The notes: generated from the letters alone by a model not told the origin. A stretch of 64,000 nt of DNA from Portulaca oleracea (GCA_029582165.1 CM055875.1:5137001-5201000), one strand, 5' to 3'; shown: positions 1-10,212, numbered from the stretch's first letter. A program made the numbers and translations.

Positions 1-699
1 TCCCTATCCTCCACCCACAACAAAACAGGGCCAAGAAACCACCTCTTTCCGGGTTTGTGGTGTCGTCTGATGGTGATGATATACCGAGTCCAAGGACTAA
101 CGAAGGGTTCGATCCGAAGGCGTACAAGCTTATGGAAAAGGTTGGTTATGACTTTCAAAATCCGGCACCCTTAGGGGAGGTAGTTGAGGCCAAGCCTTAT
201 GACCTTAACGACACGCAGAAGAAGATCCAAGAGCAAGGGGGTTCGGTAAAAGTCTCTAAGGTTGGTCTCGGTTACAAGCCAATATAACCAGTTAGAATCT
301 CAGCGCGAAGAAAAGAGAGGAGGTCCGAGGTCCAGTACACTACAGCTGAAGAGGCTGATGTTAGTGAGGAGGAAAACACTCATCCTAAGCCAAGGTCCTC
401 TGTGTTCGATAGGCTACGGCCGGCTACTTCTGGTGAACGCCCTTCTGTCTTCACTCGTATAAGAGACATACCTAGCAGAAGGAGATCTGTTTTCAGCAGA
501 ATCAAGGGTCATTCTCAGCCAAAGCCTTTAGTGTTTTCTAGGATAAAAGCCAGTGAGGAATTGGTGGAGCCACAACTTTGTCAAGAAGACACTTCCGTTT
601 TCGGACGCATAGGAGTCACAAATGACGTTCAAAGCTCTGTCCCTTCTCGCATGAAGCGTCTCTCTACCTAGGATATAAAGACAGATGGTTCCCTTAGAG
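1..699 (+). pseudogene. Tat polyprotein, linker between protease and RT (decayed)
   Basis: Two short open stretches (57-287 and 402-671) carry the low-complexity linker seen between protease and RT in Tat elements. The first ends in a 'VGLGYKPI' motif. The second has repeated 'SVFxRI' units (for example VFDRLRP, SVFTRIRD, SVFSRIKG, LVFSRIKA, SVFGRIGV). Frame changes between the two stretches break the reading frame. No catalytic residues are expected here. The assignment rests on the repeated SVFxRI pattern and on the RT that follows directly downstream. Confidence 0.75.
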
Positions 700-713
700 T
701 CAAGAGGCGTACT

Positions 714-2258
714 GTGGTTCTGACAGGTCATCAGGTAAATACCAAATCTGAAAAGGAGTCCAGCCAAGAGGAAGTTGTGTCAGCCAATCATATTACCATC
801 ACAGAACACCAAGGTCCCGAGGATGAAATAGAGCTTGCTGAAACTCCTAAGACTCTTGAGGATGGAGGGCAAGCAACGGTGGATGAATTGAAGGAGCTAG
901 ATCTTGGGATGGTAGATAATCGTCGCCCCATTTATGTAAGCTCTCTGCTTACACCAGAAGAAGCAGGGGAGTACTTCAGACTCCTTTCAGAGTATAAAGA
1001 CGTGTTCGCTTGGAATTACAAGGAGATGTCGGGATTAGACCCAAAAGTTGTTGTTCACCGCTTGGTTATAAGGAAGGGCGTCTCACCCAAGAAGCAGCCT
1101 CAACGGAGATTCCGTCCGGAATTTGTTCCAGAAATTGAAAAGGAGGTCGACAAGCTCATCGAAGCAGGATTCATTCGGGAGGTGAAGTACCCGACGTGGA
1201 TTGCAAACATTGTCCCAGTAAGGAAGAAGAACGGACAACTTCGCGTCTGTGTGGACTTTCGTGATCTTAACGAAGCCTGTCCAAAATATGACTTCCCCTT
1301 ACCAATCACGGAGCTTATGATTGACTCTACCACAGGTCATGAGGCCTTGTCATTCATGGATTGCACCGCTGGGTATAATCAAATCCAGATGGCACCGGAA
1401 GATCAAGATGCGACTGCATTTCGGACACCAAAGGGCATATTTTGTTACAAAGTAATGCCATTCGGCTTGAAAAATGCCGGAGCAACGTACCAAAGAGCGA
1501 TGCAGAAAATATTTGGCGACATGCTCCATAAGATGGTGGAATGTTATGTCGATGACTTGGTGGTTAAGTTAAGGAAGAGGGCGGATCACCTTCAGGATCT
1601 CCGGTAAATTTTTGAACGGTTGAGGAGGTGTCAACTTAAGATGAATCCTCTAAAGTGTGCATTTGGTGTTACCTCTGGAAAGTTCCTAGGCTTCGTCGTT
1701 CGCCATAGAGGAATCGAGGTTGACCAAGCAAAGATTAAAGCAATCCAGGAAATGCCGGAACCAAAGAATCTCAAGGAGCTTCGCAGCCTTCAAGATCGAC
1801 TAGCCTATATTCGGAGGTTCATATCAAATCTTGCTGGTCGTTGCCATCCTTTCAGCCACCTTATGAAGAAGGGTGCTCCTTTCGAGTGGGATGACTCGTG
1901 TCAAAAAGCTTTTGATTCCATCAAGAAATACTTATCAAACCCTCCGGTCTTAGGAGCACCGATCCCTGGCAAGCGCCTCATACTTTATGTTACGACGCAG
2001 GAGAGGTCATTGGGGGCGTTGTTCGCTCAAGACACTGAAGATGGAAAACAAAGAGCGTTGTATTACCTAAGTCGAACTCTGGTCGGAGCTGAGTTGAACT
2101 ATTCTCCTATAGAAAAGATATGCTTAGCCCTGGTTTTCGCTGTTCAGAAGCTAAGGCACTACATGCAGTCTCACACTGTGCAGGCCATCTCTAAGGCAGA
2201 TCCTATCAAGTACATCTTGTCAAGATCGGTGTTGAGTGATCATCTGGCAAAGTGAGCT
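714..2258 (+). pseudogene. Tat reverse transcriptase and first RNase H (decayed)
   Basis: One frame runs from 714 through an in-frame TAA at 1605-1607 to a TGA at 2253-2255, so two nonsense codons break an otherwise continuous RT/RNase H. RT motifs are plain: 'RKKNGQLRVCVDFRDLN', 'FMDCTAGYNQIQMAPED', 'MPFGLKNAGATYQRAMQKIF' and the catalytic YVDD. The thumb and connection follow ('FLGFVVRHRGIEVDQ'). The first RNase H follows with 'RALYYLSRTLVGAELNYS'. The usual first RNase H aspartate region (YVTTQERSLGAL) is degenerate. In a live element this makes the cDNA in the cytoplasmic particle. The TGA lies where related proteins have tryptophan ('LAK*AMILKQYEI'), consistent with a TGG-to-TGA change. 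Confidence 0.93.
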
Positions 2259-3290
2259 ATGATCTTGAAGCAGTACGAGATTGTCTATGTCCCGCAAAAA
2301 GCAATCAAGGGACAAGCATTAGGTGACTTCTTGGCCGAGCACCCGATTCCTGACAACTGGGAGATAAGTGATGACTTGCCAGGGGAGGACGTGTTCTTCG
2401 TAGATATCTTTCCATCATGGGATATGTATTTTGATGGAGCGGCGAGGCATGATGGCGCTGGAGCAGGAGTTGTCTTTGTATCCCCTGAAAGACACGTTCT
2501 AACATACTCGTTTGTTCTCACTCAGTTATGTTCGAACAATATGGCGGAATACCAAGCACTGGTCCTGGGACTTCAAATGGCTACTGAAATGGGGATAAAA
2601 GAGCTCAACATCTATGGTGACTCACAGTTGGTCATTAAGCAACTTCTTGAAGAGTATGAAGTTAAGAAGGAAGACTTGGTGCCGTACCACAAGCTGGCGT
2701 TGCAATTATTGGAGAAATTGGACATAGTCAAGGTAGAGCATGTGCCAAGGAGTTCCAACAAGATGGCTGACGCACTCGCTAGTCTGGCGGCCACCTTAGC
2801 ACTGGGGGCAGAAGAGAACATAACGATCCCGGTATGCAGCCGATGGGTCGTAGCACCGCCAGACCAGGATTTAGAAGAAGAGGTCAATGCAATCTGTGCT
2901 CTTGAAACCGAGGTGGAGGATTGGCGCCAACCCATCATGGACTACTTAAAGCATGGAAGGCTACCTAGTGATGCTAGGCATAAGACAGAAGTCCAACGGA
3001 GAGCCTCTCGGTTCTTCTACTATAATGGTACCCTCTATCGGCGATCCTTTTCAGGACTCTGGTTAAGATGTCTAGGTTTGGACGAGGCAAAGCAAGTGAT
3101 GGAAGAAGCTCACTCAGGGACGTGTGGCGCGCATCAATCAGGTCCTAAGCTTCAGGACCGTGTCAAGAGGATGGGATATTACTGGCCCACAATGGTACAA
3201 GATTGCATGAACTATGCCAGGAGGTGTGACGCTTGCCAGTTTCATGCCAACTTCATACACCAGCCTCCGGAACCACTCACAATGCTCGTT
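2259..3290 (+). pseudogene. Tat second RNase H and integrase zinc-binding domain (decayed)
   Basis: After the connection segment 'EIVYVPQKAIKGQALGDFL' comes a complete second RNase H domain, the extra one typical of Tat elements. Its four acidic positions are visible in 'YFDGAARHDGAGAG', 'NMAEYQALVLGL', 'YGDSQLVIKQL' and 'NKMADALASLA'. Downstream is the HHCC zinc-binding motif of integrase ('HSGTCGAHQ' ... 'RRCDACQFH'). The frame is lost at about 3283, where the protein 'HQPPEPL' stops matching and the sequence continues in another frame from 3233 onward. The domain pair supports the Tat assignment more strongly than RT alone. Confidence 0.9.
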
Positions 3291-4157
3291 CACTGTTTGA
3301 GGCATGGGGTCTTGATGTTGTTGGACCAATTACGCCTAAGTCATCGGCTGGTCATTCTTACATCTTGGCCGCCACAGATTACTTCTCCAAATGGGCAGAG
3401 GCGATTCCTCTTAGAGAAGTCAAGAAGGAAAATGTAGTTGACTTCATAAGAACACACATCATCTACCGGTATGGCGTGCCTAGGTACATCATCACTGATA
3501 ATGGTAAGCCATTCGTCAACAGTTTGATGACGAGTTTTTGTGAAAAGTTCAAGTTCGCTCAACACAAGTCGTCCATGTATAATGCTCCTGCAAATGGCTT
3601 GGCAGAGGCTTTCAACAAGACGTTGTGCAACTTACTTAAGAAGATTGTCTCAAAATCCAAGCGGGATTGACATGAGAAGTTAGGGGAAGCTCTATGGGCA
3701 TACCGAACGACTTACAAGACGCCGACACAATCAACACCCTTTGCTCTTGTATACGGGTGAAGTCGTGCTCCTCGAGATTCAAGTCCTGTCACTTCGTGTT
3801 GCGATACAAGAAGGTTTGGCCGAGGAGGAAAATCACAAGCTTCGCCTAGATGAGCTAGAGGCCCTTGATGAGAAGAGACTTCAAGCACAACAGAAGCTGG
3901 AGTGTTATCATGCTCGACTGTCGCGAGCTTTCAACAAAAAGGTTCGTCCACGCTCGTTCACTATTGGAGATCAAGTACTAGCTGTGAGAAGGCCTATCAT
4001 TGTCTCACGCAAATCTGGAAGCAAGTTCACTTCTAAGTGGGATGGCCCTCATGTGGTGCGCGAAGTTTACACAAACGGTGTCTACAAGATAGTCGACGCA
4101 GAAGGAGTGCATATTGGACCAATCAACGGGAAGTTCCTGAAGCGCTACTATCGTTGA
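3233..4157 (+). pseudogene. Tat integrase core and C-terminal part (decayed)
   Basis: The DDE integrase core is read in two frames. 3233-3670 holds 'GLDVVGPITPKSSAGHSY' (first D), 'YIITDNGKPF' (second D) and 'ANGLAEAFNKTL' (catalytic E). An in-frame TGA at 3668-3670 sits where tryptophan is expected ('KSKRD*HEKLGEALWAYRTT'). A second break occurs near 3757-3765. The frame 3741-4157 then carries the C-terminal DNA-binding region ('FTIGDQVLAVRR', 'FTSKWDGPHVVREVY') and ends 'GKFLKRYYR'. No chromodomain is present, as expected for a non-chromovirus. In a live element this protein joins cDNA to the chromosome. Confidence 0.9.
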
Positions 4158-4379
4158 AGTTCACGTACACAAAAAAAAAGAAGTCAATTTCTGTTTTATT
4201 TTTAAGTTCCTCCCATTTCATTGTTGTAATACTCCTGGCCCGCAAGAGTATAAACTGTGTACGGCTAAATCAATAAATAAAATTTTCATTTCTCCATCTT
4301 TAAATTTGAATTACGTTTGGCTTGATCCTTATGAGTGTTTCATTCTTAAGGTACGTTGGCAATTTGGGGTCCAGACCCA
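4158..4379 (+). other. start of Tat 3' non-coding tail, no gene
   Basis: AT-rich sequence directly after the integrase stop. I see no ORF or repeat in it, only the run-in to the short inverted-repeat array. Confidence 0.6.
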
Positions 4380-4830
4380 AATACAGTCATACACAAGGAA
4401 AAAAAAATCAATCACAGGCCACCAATTTTGAAGACTTCCAAGTCAACAAAAAAATTAAAGACTTCTAAGTCAGCAAAAATTCAAGATTTTCAAATCAATA
4501 AATTTCAAGACTCTTAAGTCACCAAGTCTCTTGACTCCCAAGTCAACAACAAGACAAAGACTTCCAAGTCAGTCCAACTCCCTCATCAACAAGCCTCATG
4601 ACTCCCAAGTCAGCAAAGTCAATAAACTTAAAGACTCTTAAGTCATCAAACCCACCGTCTTCCAAGTCATTAAAACTTGAAGACTTCCAAGTCAGCCAAA
4701 TTCAAGACTACCAAGTCGTCAAAATCAAATTTTAAAGACTTTTACGTCATCACAATAAAGACTCTGAAGTCAAAAGTACAAGAAATAGACCGACTTCCAA
4801 GCCATTAAGATTGTAGGCTTTCAAGCCGCA
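4380..4830 (+). repeat. array of short GACTT-NN-AAGTC inverted repeats
   Basis: About fifteen copies of a 12-base quasi-palindrome of the form GACTT-NN-AAGTC are spaced 20-40 bases apart, joined by A-rich linkers. Some copies differ on both arms in a way that keeps the arms complementary: GATTT-TC-AAATC at 4485-4496 and GGCTT-TC-AAGCC at 4816-4827. One copy near 4795 has changed only one arm (GACTT-CC-AAGCC). The array lies in the Tat 3' tail, between integrase and LTR. Confidence 0.8.
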
Positions 4831-5099
4831 CTCTAGCTTGCCAAGTTCATCATGTCAGTGGTTTGCTTCAAGTCAGCACCATCAATGAAATACTCAGGTT
4901 GGTCGAAAACTTCCTTCAAGCAGGCGATGTGGAGGCATTCTAGTCGTGTTGGTTGAATTCTGCACCAACGTGGGTCCTTCAAATTTGTGGCGCACTTTTT
5001 TTTTTTTTGGCTAAGTGGTAGACTCTTTCAAGTTAGCAACATCAATGTCTCATTCAAATCAATATTGGGGGCAAACCAGCTGGCGACGTCCTTTCTGTC

Positions 5100-5660
5100 A
5101 ATCGATGATCCGTCGACCCAAACTCTACTGTCGTTTTTGAGAGAGTTGTCTAGGACAACTCCACGCCAGTAAGTTGAGGAGTATTCCACTTGAGGCTCGG
5201 CGATGACTTAGTCGACCCAAGCAGTCCTGAAGAGAGTAAGTCTGCGACCACTCTACGACAGTACGCTGAGGAGTACTCCACTTGTGATGAAGCCATGACT
5301 CCGTCGACCCAAGTCAGTTCTAAAAAGAGACACCTCAAAGATGTCTAATACATCAGAACGTCCCCGAGGAGTAAACCCGATGATGACTTCCGTCGACCCA
5401 GGTCAGTTTTGAAAAGAGACACCTCAAAGATGTCTAATACATCAGAACGTCCCCGAGGAGTAAACACGATGACAACACAGTCGACACAGACAGTCCTGAA
5501 GAGAGTAGTCTATGACTACTCTACGTCAGTACGCTGAGGAGTAGTTCACGGAAGCGGAGATGGCGACATTGTCGACCCAGACAGTCCTGAAGAGAATAGT
5601 CTAGGACTATTCTACGTCAGCACATTGAGGAGCAGACAATACAGTAACGATAGCGGAGAT
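5100..5660 (+). repeat. tandem array of roughly 80-110-base monomers with internal hairpins
   Basis: Six or so monomers occur in two alternating types. Type A reads GTCGACCCA...CAGTCCTGAAGAG, then a hairpin, then ACGTCAGTACGCTGAGGAG. Type B has 'AGACACCTCAAAGATGTCT' and 'ACGTCCCCGAGGAGTAAAC'. The type A stem is perfect in three monomers with different bases: GAGTTGTC-TAG-GACAACTC (5143-5161), AGAGTAGTC-TAT-GACTACTCT (5502-5522) and AGAATAGTC-TAG-GACTATTCT (5593-5613). A fourth (near 5233-5254) is imperfect. Tandem repeats in this place are usual for Tat elements; the arm-to-arm compensation is the notable part. Confidence 0.85.
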
Positions 5661-6172
5661 CAACTCTAGAAGATTGTAGCAGTCAAAATCAATTTTCCCT
5701 ACACAAAAAAAAGGAAAAAAAAGGAAAATTAGTGTAAAAAGAATAAAAAAAAACTTTGAAAAAAAAAAGTTCCATGATAACAGAATTAAAACACATCATG
5801 TTGATTTTTTTTTACCTCCATCATTTTTCATTCTTAGTAAATGGCAGGGCCCACCAAAAACAAAACTTAAATTTTTTTTGTTAATGAAAGAAAGAGAAGA
5901 TAAAGTAGAGGTCTAGGGGGCACGCACTAGTATTGCAGATATCACGTGAATGCTCAGATAAAGCAAACTCAAATTACAATTAGTTTGTTTTTTGTTGGCT
6001 TTTACCTCATCCTATTTCATTAATGCGAAGCCCCTTTTCACATTATTATTCGTTCAGTCTCTCATCCAAGCATGTACTCTATGCTGCCTCAAAATTAAGA
6101 TCAAAATCATCAAACAGCAAATTTGAAGATCAAAATTAATGAAGTCCAACAGCAGAGTAACCAAAAAAAATT
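5661..6172 (+). other. Tat tail, A-rich, no gene
   Basis: A-rich and T-rich runs with no convincing ORF. The last 150 bases before 6173 could be the 5' untranslated part of the captured CNX5-like fragment, but nothing in the sequence proves that. Confidence 0.5.
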
Positions 6173-6590
6173 ATGGAGGAAATTGAAGCTTTGAAGGCTC
6201 AGAAAGAAACAATTTGAAGATCAAATTTCAGCGCTCAAGTCTCAATTTCGAGAAATTTTTATCACCAAAAGGCTCAAAATCGACAGTTGCAACGACTCCT
6301 GCCCTTCCATCGGTGTCGTCACTTCCGCTGCCAGTCGTCAAGGGTTGCCGTCCGATGCCATCTACCGTTACAGCCATCATGGGTCACCTGCTCGTTTGTA
6401 TCTCGATCAATCGCTCCGTGTGAAGTGGGTCGCATAGGTATTGTCGATCATGATGTTGTGGAGCTTAATAATATGTGCGGACAGATCATTCTCACGGAAG
6501 CTTCTATCGGCAAGTCCAAAAGTAGAGTCTACTATTGCTAGATGTCGATCGGTCAACTCCACTGTTAATATTACGAGAGAAGCTTATTAG
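6173..6590 (+). pseudogene. captured fragment of a CNX5/MOCS3 (E1-like adenylyltransferase/sulfurtransferase) gene
   Basis: Read across three frames, the stretch matches the N-terminal third of plant CNX5/MOCS3, the enzyme that adenylates the small subunit of molybdopterin synthase and also acts in tRNA thiolation. An ATG at 6173 begins a charged, coiled-coil-like start (MEEIEALKAQKETI) and hits a TGA in frame. After a one-base shift it continues 'EDQISALKSQFRE', then 'LPSDAIYRYS', then 'GSPARLYL'. A further shift gives 'VGRIGIVDHDVVELNN' and 'TEASIGKSKS', and another gives 'CRSVNSTVNI'. The part between 'YRYS' and 'GSP' that should hold most of the nucleotide-binding glycine loop is missing. 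Frameshifts, stops and that deletion make it non-functional. It lies in the sense direction of the retroelement. Family identity is recognised from these motifs; the exact paralogue is not determined. Confidence 0.8.
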
Positions 6591-7427
6591 TTCAAATGAT
6601 CATACAAAGAAGAGGAACAAATTGATACTTGCATGACAAGAGCAAGCATTGGAGAAATAGCAGAGACTACCCCAACATAAGCAAGCATTGGAAAAAAGAA
6701 AATCATAGGATTTTCCAAGAAGTCTTTATCAACATGATTTTACAGGAAGACATAAAAGCTTGATGAAAATAGAGCAAACAAAGGAGATCAAGGCTTGAAA
6801 TCGAGTTAAGAGTTCAAGAAATTCTCATAGTGAGCAGATCGATCTGGAGAAAATTTTGAACTCTGGTGTTTTTTTTTCTCCTCCAAAGAATAAAAGTTGA
6901 AGGCAACAAACTAAGAGAAAGGTGGATGAAGAATCGATGAGAATCTGTGAAAAAATACGGAGTCAAGGGTTCATTTATAGTGTTACTTAGTCATGTATTT
7001 GACTCCTCCTCCAACTCCATTATCAAGAATTCCATCCTGATAAGTTGATTCTGTTGCAAGATATGTAGATTGTCAACTAAAAAAGTAAAAAATTTAATTC
7101 AAAGAAAAAGGAGCTTAATGTGTTTCCACTAAACCTACGACCACTACTCAACTATTTATTGGGCTAACCCAACAGTCTTTTTTTACGTGGCAACATTTTT
7201 CTTATATGTATATGTTAAGATTGATTACTTTACATGTGTATATAATAAGAATAGCTGCAATTGAATCGTCTCCTAATTGGGCAATGAGCATATCATATGT
7301 CGATATAGTCCACCAACTCATAATTTTGGGCCTTGAGAAAAAGCTAATGCTAGGTGAAATCAGTTCATAAAATATTCAAGAACCAACCGCTTCAGACACT
7401 CCAAGTTCGTATCCGCGGTTGACTCTC
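6591..7427 (+). other. end of Tat tail, no gene
   Basis: AT-rich sequence with no ORF of note. Its last dozen bases lead into the polypurine tract of the element. Confidence 0.5.
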
Positions 7428-7439
7428 GAAGGGGGCATC
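7428..7439 (+). promoter_or_regulatory. polypurine tract of the Tat element
   Basis: GAAGGGGGCATC stands immediately before the TG that opens the 3' LTR. This is the expected primer site for plus-strand synthesis in an LTR retrotransposon. Confidence 0.85.
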
Positions 7440-8132
7440 TGTAGGAGGCAAAAATTTGTCGACCAATTAAAAAATGGCACGTGGAAAATAAATTAAATTT
7501 ATTCGGCCAATTATTATCCGCCACGTGTTAAATTAATTATGGCGGTCCATTTAATTAAATTTTAAATGGAAATATATCATGGCCAATAGCGTCGCGACAC
7601 GTTTCAATTATGATGCAGAAAAATCATAATTATTTCTTTATTTTAAATAAAGGGATAATTAATTAATTTGGGCCCATGCCCAAAGCCCGACTCAAACCCT
7701 AGGCAACCCTAGGCCTCTAGAGGTTATAAATATGAGTCCTCTCCCTCATTTTCAAGGACACACGACAGTCTACATCGGCGGCGTTCGGCATTCTGCACTT
7801 CAGAAAATTCAGAAGCTCGAACTGCAAGCGGCCTCCAGCTCCCAAGCGCCAAGGATCAAGGTCGACAAAAGTTCAAGATCAACAGCTCCAAGCTTTCTGC
7901 ACGTCAAGGTAAAGAACTACAATCGAGTTCTTCAGCTAGACCTGCATTTGAGATCGAGATCAAGCGTCCGCGCCCTCGGCTCACCGAAGTCATAGGAGAT
8001 CGAATCAGAGGATCATCATTATTGTATTTGATATAGAGATTGTACCCGCTTACATTCAAATATCAATACAAATTAATTTGTTTCTCATATTTCTTGTCTT
8101 CATTTATTTCAGGCTCGAAATTTGTGTTTACA
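7440..8132 (+). repeat. 3' LTR of the Tat element (693 bp)
   Basis: The LTR starts TGTAGGAGGC and ends TTTACA, preceded by a polypurine tract. It has a TATA box (TATAAATA, 7725-7732), followed by a GC-richer leader with 'CACACGACAGTC', and A/T-rich sequence with 'AATATCAATACAAATT' near 8060 that may serve polyadenylation. The open frame at 7732-7995 begins inside the presumed leader and is taken as chance. The 5' partner LTR is outside the window, so the ends rest on the TG...CA termini and the tract. Confidence 0.85.
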
Positions 8133-8216
8133 ATGACCATTAGCCTTCTATGTGAGTAAGCTAACTACTTCAGTGCCCTCCTCGTTTTCCCATCATGATG
8201 CTTACTAGCGTTGTTT

Positions 8217-9500
8217 TTAATAGAGCTGACAACTTTTTCTATAGCCCATACATACTTGGAACTCATTCCAGTCTTGGAATCCGAACGTTGAAGCCATCTC
8301 AACCTTTAGTTTTTCCATACTTTCATTAACTCTTCTTAATTCTTCAGCATAGTTTTGGCTAAGTTCAATGACAACCTCGTGGAGGGTGCTTTGACTTCCT
8401 GAAGTATCTTGTTGGTTGCTCGAGATCAATGCACCAGCTAAGAACTCTTCCTCTTCTCATACTTCCTCATGCACCATTTATTGATTTCGTTGTAACCTTC
8501 CAACTATCGAGCTTCTCCTCCAATATTTCATTGAGCAATCTGGTTGCTTTGGTCACCTGCTTCCACTTCTCTATGACTCGAATTTATGGAAGGGAGTTGT
8601 GAATCCTACACTCAACTTAAGAAATAGAACCTCAAATCTGATGCGGTTGATTGATGAACATAACCTTCTCCCTCCTTGACAACTATTCTAAAAGAACATT
8701 CATCAATTGTTAGGACCAACTCACCCTTAACTCCTTTCATAATATAGAAAGAATCAAGATCTGCATTACTCCAAAATCTACTGATTCTTCAGCACTTCTC
8801 TTTGTTTCTATAAATCACCCCCAAGGTTCAACAATTTTTTGAAAATTTTCTTCCAACCAACCATGGGGGGGATACTCCATATATGTATTCAACTAAACTT
8901 TCCTGTGTTCTCCTATTTCATATATAGTCCACTTCGTTACATCTTCAAAGAGCTCATGAATTTCCTTTGGTTCCAGCAGAAGGCTTTCGACCTCCTGAAT
9001 TGATTGTAAGGTTAAGATGAACTTGACATTGCTTAGAGATGTGATCTTCTTCACTACTTTGTCATTTAACTGAATCCCTATCAGAGCCTCTAACACTATC
9101 AGATTTCTCACAGTACACACCACACTTCTGTTTAGCCACTTCTCAAAGTCTCTATTTTTTTGACCCCTTAATGCACCCAACCAACAACCCTTTTGAATTC
9201 ATGCTCTGCTAACTCCTTTCCTTTCATCCTGTCTCTATCCATTCTTGTCTTGTTTTCCTTTCTGCCATCCCCTTTCTTATAGCATGGTTGATAATGATTT
9301 TGTGCCCTCTTACTATCTTCAGGTTAAACCATTGGATGCTCTTTTCAACATCCTCCTTCCGCCAAAAAATAGACAAAGCCAAAATTTGATTTAGTTTCCT
9401 TTCTCCACAGGTATATAGGTTGACTTCACCTTCCAATACTTTCAAAAATTCCTCTCAGACCAAATCTATCCAGCTATTTGGTATTTCCCACACACTTTGT
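8217..9500 (-). pseudogene. decayed RRM plus DUF4283-type ORF (LINE ORF1-like)
   Basis: Read on the minus strand from about 9500 downwards. An RRM comes first: with frame changes it shows 'IFESIG', 'VNLYI', then the RNP1-like 'NFGFVYF', then 'EEDVEKSIQWFNLKIVRGHK' and 'IIINHA'. A DUF4283-like segment follows (9180-8893: 'DFEKWLNRSVVCTVRNL', 'NVKFILTLQSIQEVESLL'). Next is 'GWLEENFQKIVEPWGDFIET', the usual W..E...L..WG.F pattern of these proteins, read with a shift near 8830. The tail (8429-8217) has a coiled-coil-like 'YAEELRRVNESMEKLKVEM'. Proteins with this layout are common in plants, mostly as retrotransposon-derived ORFs. Stops and frameshifts show it is dead. A LINE link is inferred; no RT lies next to it. 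Confidence 0.6.
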
Positions 9501-9636
9501 TCTCCTCAAGAACCTTGTTTCCCCTCTTTCTCTCTCCATCACTAATGGAATAACTCATGCTATTACCTATTTTTAACTTTCATTGTAGCATGAATTATCT
9601 TCGCATTAATTATCATATGTCAAGACAAAAGAGTCA

Positions 9637-9646
9637 CAATAAATGA
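9637..9646. repeat. left target-site duplication of the Pack-MULE
   Basis: CAATAAATGA stands directly before the left inverted repeat. The same ten bases recur at 11265-11274 directly after the right one. Nine to eleven bases is the usual duplication length for Mutator-like elements. Confidence 0.93.
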
Positions 9647-9863
9647 CAAAAAATTGCTCAGGGGTGTCATACATTCCCCAAAAGTGATTATTTGGGGACC
9701 ACATTATTTTTTTTTTTACTCGTTGGGGACTAGATTGTGGTCAAAATTGGCTGGTTGGGTATTTTCCGGCAAAAATAGCCGGAAACAATGAAAAGACTTA
9801 AATACCCCTTGACTTATGTGTGAAAAATCCAGTTTGCCCTTTTTAGTTGCCCGCTCGAATATG

Positions 9864-10088
9864 CTAAGTCTCGTTTTCCTTCTTCTTCACTTTCATAGCT
9901 CCATTCTTCTTCTTCTTCTTGTCACTGAACGAGCTGTTTGAACTGGAAAATTGGGTGAACTGGAGAAGTGAAGCCATTGTCGACGAAGTTTGTCGATTGA
10001 GAGCCTGTTTCAACCAAGCAATTTCACCTAGAGAAGGAAGGAACGATTCATCAAAAAACCATGCATGACAATCCTTTCTCCAGAACAT
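9864..10088 (-). other. short antisense open frame inside the Pack-MULE, unrecognised
   Basis: A 74-residue open frame begins MFWRKDCHAWFFDESFLPS and ends in a lysine-rich low-complexity tail. I do not recognise the protein. Its start looks like ordinary coding sequence ('SLGEIAWLKQALNRQ'), and Pack-MULEs often join fragments of more than one gene, so it may be a second captured piece in reverse orientation. It may equally be chance. Confidence 0.3.
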
Positions 10089-10212
10089 CGGTTTAATCCA
10101 TTCCGCCCGTTATTTACCCCCCTTTGATCTTAATTCCAAACCCCAGTTTTCAGAATCTTAACTCTTTCCCAGCTTTTGATTTAGGGTTTCAGAAATCTAG
10201 GGTTTTGGAAGA

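Larger units (their letters stand above)
1..8132 (+). mobile_element. Ty3/gypsy element, Tat-type, 5'-incomplete in window
   Basis: The window opens inside the coding region of an LTR retrotransposon. In order it shows the protease-RT linker, RT, RNase H, a second RNase H, integrase, a long non-coding tail with tandem repeats, a polypurine tract and a 3' LTR. The extra RNase H and the long repeat-bearing 3' tail are hallmarks of the plant Tat/Ogre lineage. Gag, protease and the 5' LTR lie before base 1. The five bases after the LTR (ATGAC, 8133-8137) are the candidate target duplication, but the partner copy is outside the window. Several nonsense codons and frameshifts show it cannot make its own enzymes. 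Confidence 0.9.

Noticed and set aside
3233..3437. Overlap of two long frames in the Tat pol, possibly a programmed frameshift
   Set aside because: It falls within integrase, not at a gag-pol border, and the element has several other random breaks.
7732..7995. 87-codon open frame starting just after the TATA box of the Tat LTR
   Set aside because: Wholly inside the LTR leader, with no recognisable domain. An ATG that close to the TATA box would sit at or before the transcription start.
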